Below, piece after piece: positions 1-6,833 of a stretch of DNA of 11,508 bases (positions within the stretch are counted from its first letter, which is position 1; each line of letters opens with the position of its first letter). The notes below the pieces were generated by a model. It did not search any database and had not been told where the DNA came from. It worked only from the letters and a program-made list of their open reading frames with translations. Source of the stretch: an uncultured Prevotella sp. (lineage in GTDB: Bacteria > Bacteroidota > Bacteroidia > Bacteroidales > Bacteroidaceae); contig CAKPTK010000074.1 of NCBI GenBank assembly GCA_934190685.1, forward strand, positions 1 through 11,508, read 5' to 3'. The position numbers and the translations under genes are program-made.

Positions 1-477
1 CTTCTGGTCGATGCTTGCTGCTTCGGCGGCGAGCTTCTGGTTGACGGCTGCCATGTCCATTCCGTCCATGATGGCCTGGTCGTGCTTGTGGACGAGTTCG
101 GCATTCTGGTTTTGCAGCTGCTCATACTTCTTCATGAATTTGAAGAGTTTGTCGTTGAGTGGCGTACCGCTGATGACTTGCTGCGTGTTGTCGAGCTTGA
201 TGTTGATCGAACCGCTTTCGAGCACCACGGGCATGACACTTTCGTCGTCCATATAGATATTGGCCATTCTCACCGAGTCTGTGGTTCCGTTGAACGAGAA
301 CTGTCCATGGACCACCTCGCAGGAGTCTATGTTTTTGAGTTCGTTGTTCTTGAGAACTTTCAGATAGAGCATCCTGCCGTCGAGCGTCGACACGTTGGAT
401 GTTCCCTGGATGTTGTATTGATTGGCGCAAGAAGCGAGCGCCATAACGGTGAGGAAGGCGTATAATATCTTATTCAT
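1..477 (-). CDS. DUF4369-like lipoprotein, partial (3' end beyond window)
   Basis: An open frame of 159 codons runs from ATG at 477 to the window edge with no stop, so only the N-terminal part is seen. The product starts with a lipoprotein signal peptide: a short basic start, a hydrophobic stretch and a lipobox Leu-Ala-Ser-Cys with the acylated Cys at residue 17. The next ~90 residues form a beta-rich domain (roughly 22-110) with the pattern of DUF4369, including a segment like 'SCEVVHGQFSFNG' and a later 'ESGSINIKLDN'. After about residue 115 the chain becomes helical and rich in Gln, Ala and charge. In Bacteroidetes this N-terminal domain is often followed by a thioredoxin-like domain, but that part would lie outside the window, so a thiol-redox role is only a possibility. 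The protein is expected to be anchored in the cell envelope. It has its own promoter at 509-516 and is separated by 112 bp from the gene upstream. The family call is from recall of the pattern. Confidence 0.8.
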   Translation of the reverse strand, partial: MNKILYAFLTVMALASCANQYNIQGTSNVSTLDGRMLYLKVLKNNELKNIDSCEVVHGQFSFNGTTDSVRMANIYMDDESVMPVVLESGSINIKLDNTQQVISGTPLNDKLFKFMKKYEQLQNQNAELVHKHDQAIMDGMDMAAVNQKLAAEAASIDQK

Positions 478-508
478 ATTGTGTTCTGCTATTTCTTAAT
501 CAGCTTTA

Positions 509-516
509 CAAAAGTA
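509..516 (-). promoter_or_regulatory. Bacteroidetes-type -7 element for the lipoprotein gene
   Basis: On the minus strand this reads TACTTTTG, an exact match to the TAnnTTTG -7 consensus of Bacteroidetes. It lies 31 bp before the ATG at 477, giving a normal short leader. The -33 region (about 536-542) reads CTTTTCC, only loosely like TTTG. Confidence 0.6.
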
Positions 517-589
517 CAATGTATTGCCGAGGTATGGAAAAGTTTTCAGTCTATTTAAAACTACATGGGGGTCTTTTATCATTTTTTAT

Positions 590-1003
590 TTAATTTCTCT
601 CCTTTTTCAATTCGGAGGAAATGCGGTGGGAGGAGTAAAGCTCGAGGATGGCTGCGATGAGCAACAGAAGCACCCACTTGTTGTACACGTAGTTGAGATA
701 GTCTATTTGGTTGTTGAACACGGAGGCGAGAAAACCATAGGTGGTGTCGACCATGAGCAGTCCGGAGAGCAGAAAGCATATGTCGGCAAAGGCCATGATA
801 CGGCGGAGCCGCATGATGGTAAGATTGTTGCCTTCATAGGTCTGCATGGCCTGCATGGTGGTGAACAGGATGGCGCCTAAAAGAAAGGTCCAGCAGGTGA
901 TGTGTTGCTGGAAAAGCAGCACATAGCATCCCACACTGGCAACCATAAGCACGCCGCCGAGCAGGAAAAGGATGGCGTGCAGTCTACTTTGTGGATTCTT
1001 CAT
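590..1003 (-). CDS. Small integral membrane protein of unknown function
   Basis: A 137-residue protein with four strongly hydrophobic segments at about residues 9-31, 36-53, 68-86 and 109-123, and a basic, polar C-terminus ending in LKKERN. The basic loop around residues 65-69 (RLRR) and the basic tail suggest that these parts face the cytoplasm. I do not recognise a named family. Its start ATG at 1003 lies inside the end of the upstream division gene, whose stop is at 984-986, so the two reading frames overlap by 20 bp. They are therefore very probably cotranscribed and translationally coupled. The tight link to an FtsB/DivIC-type gene hints at an envelope-related role, but this is context only. 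No clear terminator follows the stop codon; the 112 bp before the next gene is AT-rich and carries that gene's promoter. Confidence 0.75.
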   Translation of the reverse strand: MKNPQSRLHAILFLLGGVLMVASVGCYVLLFQQHITCWTFLLGAILFTTMQAMQTYEGNNLTIMRLRRIMAFADICFLLSGLLMVDTTYGFLASVFNNQIDYLNYVYNKWVLLLLIAAILELYSSHRISSELKKERN

Positions 1004-1319
1004 CGGGTATGTTGGGTTGTTCGTCGTCGCTGAGCACGAAGATGTCCTCGTCGTCCGCTTTCATGAAATAGCGCTCACGGGCAATCTTCTCGATGTTTTT
1101 CGGATTGCTCCTGAGCATGCGGAGCTGACGGGCGTCGCGCTCATAGCTGGCGTTGTATTTGTTGATTTCGTCTTGCAAGTCGCGGATCTCAAATTCGTAT
1201 TTGATTTTCTGCATGAAACTATTGTCGTCGAGGAAACCCACGACGACAACACCAATCACTATCGTAATGATATATTTGTAGTGACTGACTACGTTCCAAA
1301 AATATGTCCAACGGCTCAT
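984..1319 (-). CDS. FtsB/DivIC-type septum formation initiator protein
   Basis: A 111-residue bitopic membrane protein with the layout of the FtsB/DivIC family: a short cytoplasmic N-terminus, one transmembrane helix at about residues 14-30, then a heptad-like coiled coil at about 36-70. The family's C-terminal signature follows at about 70-97, seen here as NPKNIEKIARERYFMK and then EDIFVL. The family acts at the division septum, where it bridges early cytoplasmic and late peptidoglycan-synthesis proteins with FtsL and FtsQ partners. The length is normal for the family. The C-terminal tail is acidic. A very good promoter sits right before the start codon, and the next gene begins within the last 20 bp of this one. 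Family membership is clear; whether the better name is FtsB or DivIC cannot be decided from the sequence, so no symbol is given. Confidence 0.88.
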   Translation of the reverse strand: MSRWTYFWNVVSHYKYIITIVIGVVVVGFLDDNSFMQKIKYEFEIRDLQDEINKYNASYERDARQLRMLRSNPKNIEKIARERYFMKADDEDIFVLSDDEQPNIPDEESTK

Positions 1320-1329
1320 AACGATTTTG

Positions 1330-1360
1330 CAAAGTTAATGTAAATAGGTTGAAGGACAAA
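1330..1360 (-). promoter_or_regulatory. Bacteroidetes-type promoter for the FtsB/DivIC gene
   Basis: On the minus strand the -33 element TTTG (1357-1360) is followed, after exactly 19 bp, by TAACTTTG (1330-1337), which fits the TTTG / 19-21 bp / TAnnTTTG consensus. It is the best promoter in the window. The -7 element ends only 10 bp before the ATG at 1319, so the leader would be only a few nucleotides long. Confidence 0.75.
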
Positions 1361-1403
1361 ATAAAAACTTTTCTTTTTGTCTTTTTTAATCTGTGTCCAC
1401 GAA

Positions 1404-3245
1404 TCAGTTGAGTTCCAGGTCGAGGGCGGCGCGCAACTTGGCGATGGAGGGATTTTCCTCGGTGATGGCCTTGAGCAGTTCCGCGGGGGTGAGAATCTTG
1501 GCGATTTCGTCGGGCTCGGCGAGGCGCAGTTCCAACTCTATCTGTCCGTTGTGCAGGTCGCGGGCGAGGGTGGCCTTGATGCGCGACTTGATGTTGCGGA
1601 GCTGGTCGAGCAGAATCTGATTGCTTACCACCACCTCGATTTTGGGAAACTCGAGGAGGCGGGGCTTCATGTTCTTCATGCTCGTCGCCAGTGCCACCAT
1701 CTCGTGGGGCATGCGGTTGCACATGGTAAGCCACTGCAGGTCGAGCTGCGCTTGGGTGAACTTGTTGTCCTCGTCCTTGTTCTCGATTTCGTAGACTTGG
1801 GTGTAGGCGCGTTTTTTCGGACCTTTCCGCAGGTTGGCGAAGGTCATGCCGATGCCTTTCAACTTGGCTGTCGGAGCCACTTTCGGGGCGGTCTTTGTGT
1901 CCGGATCCTCGGTTGCCTGCGCAGGTGACGCCATGGTGGCGACAGCCTGTGTGGCAGGAGCGGCAGAACTGGCTGTCGCGGCTGCGGTAGAAGGATTGGG
2001 GATGGCTGCTTTCTGCTGCACGGAGGTGTGCAACACCGGAGTCCCGGCCACCTGTGAAGCCGGTTTAGACTGGGTTGAAAGAGCCAGGAGCTTGAACAGG
2101 GTTTTCAGTCTTCTGGGGCGACGCCCCGCACTGGCACCGTCTGTATCGTCCTTCTGGGTGATTTGCGCCACCTCGATAAGGGTCAGCTCGACGAGGAAAC
2201 GCTTGTTGCTGCTCTGCTTGTATTCCACATCACAGCGGTTGAGTATCTGCATGGCACGGTAGAGAAACGTGGTGGGGCACTTCTTGGCTTGTTCCTCATA
2301 TTTCTGTCTGCGCGATTCGCTCACCTCGAGCAAGGGTAGGGTGCTGGCGTCTTTCGCCATGAGCACATTGCGGATGTGAGAGGCGAGACCAAGGGCGAGG
2401 TTGCCGGCGTCGAATCCCTTGGAGATGACGTCGTTGAGCAGAAGCATTACATCGCTCACCTTGTTTCCCAAAGCGAGGTCCACAAGCTTGAAATAGTAGT
2501 CGGCGTCGAGCACGTTGAGGTCTTCGATGACTTTGGCGTAGGTGATGTCGCCTTGGCAGAAACTGGCTGCCTGGTCGAAGATGGAGAGGGCGTCGCGCAT
2601 ACCACCGTCCGCCTTTTCGGCGATGACGTTGAGCGCTTCTTCCTCACAGTTGAAGCCTTCTTTCTGTGCCACCATCTTCAGGTGGTTGACGATGCCTTGA
2701 ACGGTCATCCGCTCGAAATCGTAGATTTGACAACGGGAGAGGATGGTGGGCAATATCTTGTTCTTCTCGGTGGTGGCGAGGATGAAGACCACATGGGCTG
2801 GCGGTTCCTCCAAGGTCTTGAGGAAGGCGTTGAAGGCGGCAGTGGAGAGCATGTGCACCTCGTCGATGATGAACACCTTGTAGCGTCCCACCTGGGGCGG
2901 GATGCGTGTTTGTTCCATCAGTTGCTTGATGCTCTCGACGCTGTTGTTGCTGGCGGCGTCAAGCTCGAAAATGTTGTAGGATCGCTGCTCGTTGACGGCC
3001 TTGCAGCTCTCGCACTCGTTGCACGCCTCGCCGTCGGCCGTGGGCGAAAGGCAGTTGATGGCCTTGGCGAAGATGCGGGCGCAGGTGGTCTTTCCCACTC
3101 CGCGCGGACCGCAGAACAGGTAGGCATGGGCCAGCTTTCCGCTTTTCACCGCATTCTTCAGGGTCGTGGTGAGGGCCGATTGTCCCACCACGGAGTCGAA
3201 GGTCATCGGGCGGTACTTGCGTGCCGATACTATGTATTCGTTCAT
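1404..3245 (-). CDS. dnaX: DNA polymerase III subunit gamma/tau
   Basis: A 613-residue clamp-loader ATPase. It opens and loads the beta clamp in the DNA polymerase III holoenzyme. Visible AAA+ motifs are Walker A GPRGVGKT at 46-53, a zinc-module cysteine set at 65, 75, 78 and 81, Walker B with DEVH at 128-131, sensor 1 LATTE at 156-160, the SRC arginine-finger motif at 170-172, and sensor 2 GGMRD at 214-218. The lid and collar domains run to about residue 365. An Ala/Pro/Thr/Ser-rich linker follows at about 390-460, then a C-terminal domain (about 495-613) in the position of the tau-specific part. The frame is open further upstream, to an ATG at 3377, but the family's conserved start (MNEYIVSARKYRP) begins at 3245, and the upstream part would cover the promoter and a terminator, so 3245 is chosen. 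No sign of damage. The gene is monocistronic by appearance: it has its own promoter, and the downstream division gene also has its own. Confidence 0.95.
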   Translation of the reverse strand: MNEYIVSARKYRPMTFDSVVGQSALTTTLKNAVKSGKLAHAYLFCGPRGVGKTTCARIFAKAINCLSPTADGEACNECESCKAVNEQRSYNIFELDAASNNSVESIKQLMEQTRIPPQVGRYKVFIIDEVHMLSTAAFNAFLKTLEEPPAHVVFILATTEKNKILPTILSRCQIYDFERMTVQGIVNHLKMVAQKEGFNCEEEALNVIAEKADGGMRDALSIFDQAASFCQGDITYAKVIEDLNVLDADYYFKLVDLALGNKVSDVMLLLNDVISKGFDAGNLALGLASHIRNVLMAKDASTLPLLEVSESRRQKYEEQAKKCPTTFLYRAMQILNRCDVEYKQSSNKRFLVELTLIEVAQITQKDDTDGASAGRRPRRLKTLFKLLALSTQSKPASQVAGTPVLHTSVQQKAAIPNPSTAAATASSAAPATQAVATMASPAQATEDPDTKTAPKVAPTAKLKGIGMTFANLRKGPKKRAYTQVYEIENKDEDNKFTQAQLDLQWLTMCNRMPHEMVALATSMKNMKPRLLEFPKIEVVVSNQILLDQLRNIKSRIKATLARDLHNGQIELELRLAEPDEIAKILTPAELLKAITEENPSIAKLRAALDLELN

Positions 3246-3265
3246 GATGTTTTGGATTTGTTCCG

Positions 3266-3273
3266 CAAAGGTA
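3266..3273 (-). promoter_or_regulatory. Bacteroidetes-type -7 element for dnaX
   Basis: The minus strand reads TACCTTTG, matching TAnnTTTG, 20 bp before the chosen dnaX start at 3245. No convincing -33 TTTG is seen at the right distance. Its position supports the 3245 start over the longer open frame. Confidence 0.55.
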
Positions 3274-3304
3274 ACACAAATTTTCCTAAATGCCTTGTCT
3301 GTGG

Positions 3305-3345
3305 AAATAAAAAAGTGGCAGACCTGTTTCTTGGGTCTGCCACTT
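3305..3345 (-). terminator. Rho-independent terminator after the pectin methylesterase gene
   Basis: A perfect 12-bp inverted repeat (arms 3313-3324 and 3334-3345, AAGTGGCAGACC and its complement) encloses a 9-nt loop. On the minus strand it is followed at once by TTTTTTATTT. It lies 60 bp past the methylesterase stop codon and ahead of the dnaX promoter, so it separates the pectin unit from dnaX. Confidence 0.9.
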
Positions 3346-3404
3346 GTCGGTGGAAAGTCGCCGGGTAGCGGTTGCAAAGTCGGCGACTGAGGGAATGCTA
3401 TTCG

Positions 3405-6400
3405 CTATCTCTTGATCACTTTCTTGCCGGCGCTGACATAGATGCCGTTTTGGAAACGGTTGATGCGCTGGCCGTTGAGATTATACCAAGTGTCGTTTTG
3501 CGTCTTGCCTGCTTCCACTTGCAGGATGGCTGTGGGGGTGGCAACGCTGGCGTCGCTGAGTCCGCCATATTCGTTGGCTGCCTGTACGGAACAGGTGGAA
3601 GTCGGCGTGATGGCTACGGATGAAGGGATGGAATATTCCGTCTCGGTGGTGAAGCCCACCACATTTCCGTCAACGGTCACAACGTAGCAGATAGCGTAGG
3701 GCACAGTTTTCCATGAGAGTTGTCTGCCGTCCTGGTTTACCTTTGGAGCGTCGCAAGCCTCGGTGAGCACGGTCGGCTGCCAAGCGTCGGTGCCGGAGAG
3801 CACGTTCTTCACGGTGTATTGAGCCGCTTCCTCGGCTGTGAGCACAGCCTTTTCGCTCTTGCCCCATACCTTGTTCTTGTTGGCGTCCTCAATCCAGTAG
3901 TCGGTGATGCGGTGTGACAGGTCCACAGGGTTGCCGTTGCCGTCCATCGTGTTGTATTCAGCCCAGAGCTTGGGCAGTCCGCCCATATGGTCGGCCCATC
4001 CGGCAGCAGGGATTTTCACTTCCGCGCGGGTGTTGATGAAGACGGTGATGGGGTAGTCGTGCCATGGACGGCCCAGCAGGATGCTGGTGTCGGAAGGTTT
4101 TCCGGGAGCGGTGATGAGGGTGTTCATGAACACATAGCCCCAAGTGGTGCCAATGCCGTGGTTGGGCGCTACAATCCATCCGCCGCTCTTGCGCACGATG
4201 TTGAGAGTATCGTGGTCGAAGAATACGTTGCCTTGTCCATAGATGAAGTCAACGGCACCCTCGATGAAACTGTCCTTGATATAGTGGCGACGGTTGAGCT
4301 TGGTGGTGGTGAGCCAAGTGTCCTGGTAGGAGAGCATGCCCACCTTGTTGAGCACTATGCGGTCGCCGACGGTGAAGAGGGCGAGGGCCTGTGGTCCGCC
4401 GTTCTTCTCCACACCCCAGGAGTTGACAAAGTTGATGCCTTCGAAGTAGAGGTTGTCGGAGTTGGCGGTGAAGGTGGCGCCGGTGTTGACAGGATAGGCA
4501 TTGTCGCCGCCGCTACAGCGGTTGTCGGAGATGCTCACGAGGTTACGTCCCTGGCCGATGAGGTGGAGATAAGGCTTGGATTCGGGTATGTCGTGATGGC
4601 CGGTGTACACACCCTTTTTGATGAAGATGAGCCAAGGCTGGGTGCGGCCTGCGGGAGCGGCGTCGATGGCTTCCTGCACGGTCTTGTAGTCACCAGTTCC
4701 GTCCTGTGCCACCACGGCGTCATAGAGGTGAGGCTCGGGCTGCTTGCGCTCCATGGTTGTGAAGTGGAGGGTCAATCCCTTGAAAGCGTTGCCACTGCGG
4801 TCGGTGATGAGACCGGCAGGGAGAGTGAAGGTGTAGTCGGTGTTGTATTTCAGTCCACTGTAGGCAAAGACTGCCGTTTTGCCACTGATGACGGGAGTGA
4901 TGCTTTCTCCTTCAATGTCGGCGGCGCCAGTGCCGGCGGCAATGCGCTCATCGAAGACGAGAATGACGGAGCCTGTGGCTGAAACGCCCTTGTCGTCGGC
5001 TGCGGGGATAGAGGAAACAAGGCGTGGAGCCTCTGTGTCGTTGACCAATTCCTTGTCGGCGGTGACGAAAATCTCAGCCACGGCGGTGCCGTCGAGTTCG
5101 GAGGTCACACCCGTGAGAGGAGAGTCGAAATCGGGCATGAAGCGCACTTGCACTTTGTCCTGTCCTTCAAACTCGGAGGGCAGGGCGAATTCCTGCTCGT
5201 CCCAACCGCGGTTGGGCAGGTTGTAGGTGCCGATGGTCTTGAAGTCGGTGCCGTTCTTGCTGGCCTGCATGTTGACGATGGAATGTCCGTTGAAGTCGTC
5301 GCCTACGGCGGCAGCCACCTTTATATTGTAGTATCCTTTGGTGGAAAAGGAAATCTCGAAATAGTTTTTCTCGGAGAGATTCTTCCAGACGCGGGCGCTC
5401 CACTTGTCTCTCATCATCGAACTGAGCCATCCTTTCGACACTCCTTCGGCGTTGCGGAGCTGGAGCAGTCCAGCGTTCTCGCTCTCCGAGGCATAGTCGG
5501 CGGCGCGGTCTTGTCCGATGCTGGTGTCGTGCAAATCCCAAGCCACGATATAGTCGCAGGCGGAGAAGTTGGCCACCACTTTCTTCTCGCTGTCCATGCG
5601 GAGGGTGCGTTCGGGCAAGGTGGAATTGTCTTCCCAATGGGTGAAGGTGAGAATTTTGTTGTTGTGGGTGGTGAGCTTCACATCGGTGCCGTCCTCATAG
5701 AAGTGGGTTCCGTCGACCACGTGTCCTGCCGGGTAGACGGTCACGCTGTTGTCGAGGGCGCCATTAGTCATGGAGAGATGGAGCGCATACACGTTCTTGG
5801 CTGTGTAAACGGCGGTGAGATCGGTGTTGGCGCTGATGTTGAACGAATAGGGATTCTCCTTGGAGATGGAGGCGCCAGAGGCGTCAGCCCAGTGGTCGAA
5901 GTGATAGCCGAAGTTCTCTGTAGCGGTGAGGGTGACAGGTGTGTCCTCGTCGAGTGTTTCGGCGGCGGGGTCGGAAACGACCGTTCCGGCTTTGGCGTCG
6001 CTCACTTTCGTGGTGAGGGTGTAGGATGAAACAGTTTCGGCGGTGCCGCTGACGACACCCGTGATGACGATGTTGCCTAAGCCCACTTGCTTGTTGATGT
6101 CAAGACTCTTGATGTAGATTTTGATGTTTAACTCTTCTGTGGTCTCGCCCATTGCGCTGAGGCTATAACTGCACTTGTCGTAGGCGTCGTTTCTGGCTGG
6201 GCGGAAGGCGGTGGCGATTGTGGCGTTCTTGTCTCCGCTGGAGGCAACGATGTCGAGTGCTCCGCCATTGGTGCCGTAGCGGCTGGCATTGAAGGAGAGT
6301 TGTTGAGGTGTGAAGCGCAGTCCCTTTTTCATTTTCAGGGAGATGGTCACGGCATTTTCCTCTTTATTGTCGGCAGCCTTCACCTTGGGTTGGATGAGCG

Positions 6401-6620
6401 ACAGGGTCACGTCGCCCGTCTTTCTGGCGTCGACATAGCCCAGTTGGTTGCCCAGCCGGACATTGGAATAAGAGACTGCACCCGCTGCAGAAGGGGTGCC
6501 CGACGTGACGTTTCCAGCCCCTTTGTCGAAGGGCCATGTCACGGAAAAGTCGTCGGCATGGAGTGGAGTGCTTACTAAAAGGGTGAGCAGAAGCCACAGA
6601 AATGATTTGATGGTTCGCAT
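3405..6620 (-). CDS. Modular secreted pectin methylesterase (CE8) with Ig-like and InlB-repeat modules
   Basis: A 1071-residue exported protein that should remove methyl esters from homogalacturonan, releasing methanol. Signal peptide: about residues 1-22. Module order: an N-terminal beta-rich domain (24-192), two divergent InlB-type B-repeats (about 200-275 and 278-354), a beta-sandwich that may bind carbohydrate (356-524), a Big_5/SbsA-like Ig domain (528-622), the CE8 beta-helix (631-950), a fibronectin-III-like segment (953-1030) and a C-terminal sorting-like tail (1036-1071). CE8 motifs are complete: QALAL at 744-748, QDT with Q766 and catalytic D767, DFIYG with catalytic D791, and LGRPW at 849-853 with R851. 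Many CE8 enzymes are a few hundred residues long, so most of this protein is accessory. It begins 30 bp after the tail of the acetylesterase gene with no promoter between, so it is probably the second gene of that operon, and it ends at a strong terminator. The CE8 call is firm; the accessory-module names rest on pattern recall. Confidence 0.93.
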   Translation of the reverse strand: MRTIKSFLWLLLTLLVSTPLHADDFSVTWPFDKGAGNVTSGTPSAAGAVSYSNVRLGNQLGYVDARKTGDVTLSLIQPKVKAADNKEENAVTISLKMKKGLRFTPQQLSFNASRYGTNGGALDIVASSGDKNATIATAFRPARNDAYDKCSYSLSAMGETTEELNIKIYIKSLDINKQVGLGNIVITGVVSGTAETVSSYTLTTKVSDAKAGTVVSDPAAETLDEDTPVTLTATENFGYHFDHWADASGASISKENPYSFNISANTDLTAVYTAKNVYALHLSMTNGALDNSVTVYPAGHVVDGTHFYEDGTDVKLTTHNNKILTFTHWEDNSTLPERTLRMDSEKKVVANFSACDYIVAWDLHDTSIGQDRAADYASESENAGLLQLRNAEGVSKGWLSSMMRDKWSARVWKNLSEKNYFEISFSTKGYYNIKVAAAVGDDFNGHSIVNMQASKNGTDFKTIGTYNLPNRGWDEQEFALPSEFEGQDKVQVRFMPDFDSPLTGVTSELDGTAVAEIFVTADKELVNDTEAPRLVSSIPAADDKGVSATGSVILVFDERIAAGTGAADIEGESITPVISGKTAVFAYSGLKYNTDYTFTLPAGLITDRSGNAFKGLTLHFTTMERKQPEPHLYDAVVAQDGTGDYKTVQEAIDAAPAGRTQPWLIFIKKGVYTGHHDIPESKPYLHLIGQGRNLVSISDNRCSGGDNAYPVNTGATFTANSDNLYFEGINFVNSWGVEKNGGPQALALFTVGDRIVLNKVGMLSYQDTWLTTTKLNRRHYIKDSFIEGAVDFIYGQGNVFFDHDTLNIVRKSGGWIVAPNHGIGTTWGYVFMNTLITAPGKPSDTSILLGRPWHDYPITVFINTRAEVKIPAAGWADHMGGLPKLWAEYNTMDGNGNPVDLSHRITDYWIEDANKNKVWGKSEKAVLTAEEAAQYTVKNVLSGTDAWQPTVLTEACDAPKVNQDGRQLSWKTVPYAICYVVTVDGNVVGFTTETEYSIPSSVAITPTSTCSVQAANEYGGLSDASVATPTAILQVEAGKTQNDTWYNLNGQRINRFQNGIYVSAGKKVIKR

Positions 6621-6650
6621 ATGTTTTTGGTTTTAGTTGGTCTAAGGATA

Positions 6651-6833
6651 CTATCTTACGAGATATTTCTTGTTTCCTCTGATATAGACCCCCTTGGCGG
6701 GGCGCTCCACTTCGATGCCTGCGAGATTGTAGTAACGGGCGGGGCGGTTGTCGGTTTTGATTGTGGAGATGCCGGTGGCGTCCATGGCTTTGCCGTGGAT
6801 GGTCACGTCGCTCAGGCAGATGGTCTTGCCGTC
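6651..6833 (-). pseudogene. Out-of-frame 3' remnant of the acetylesterase gene (module end and C-terminal tail)
   Basis: Directly after the point where the acetylesterase frame goes wrong, the neighbouring frame continues with family-like sequence: DGKTICLSDVTIHG, a linker, and a C-terminal tail (YYNLAGIEV, then GVYIRGNKKYLVR and a stop at 6651-6653). This tail matches the pattern of the tail of the downstream methylesterase (WYNLNGQRI, then GIYVSAGKKVIKR). It has no sensible start of its own, so it reads as the former end of the upstream gene. From the acetylesterase start to this stop is 1619 nt, one short of a multiple of three, which fits a net loss of 3n+1 bases (or a gain of 3n+2). Confidence 0.8.

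Noticed and set aside
1355..1381. AT-rich inverted repeat (GACAAAA / TTTTGTC) downstream of dnaX as its terminator
   Set aside because: The stem is weak and its T-run lies on the plus-strand side, where no gene needs it. It overlaps the -33 box of the division gene.
1808..1822. Run of six A in dnaX (minus strand, CCGAAAAAACGC) as a programmed frameshift site for a short gamma form
   Set aside because: In the reading frame it does not form a canonical X XXY YYZ heptamer, and I see no clear downstream stem-loop. A short form cannot be excluded but is not supported.
2376..3368. Long plus-strand open frame (330 codons) opposite dnaX
   Set aside because: It is antisense to the well-conserved ATPase domain of dnaX, its translation has no recognisable domain, and it is explained by codon bias in a GC-rich gene.
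3246..3377. N-terminal extension of dnaX by 44 residues to an ATG at 3377
   Set aside because: It would cover the methylesterase terminator and the dnaX -7 element. The family's conserved start matches the ATG at 3245.
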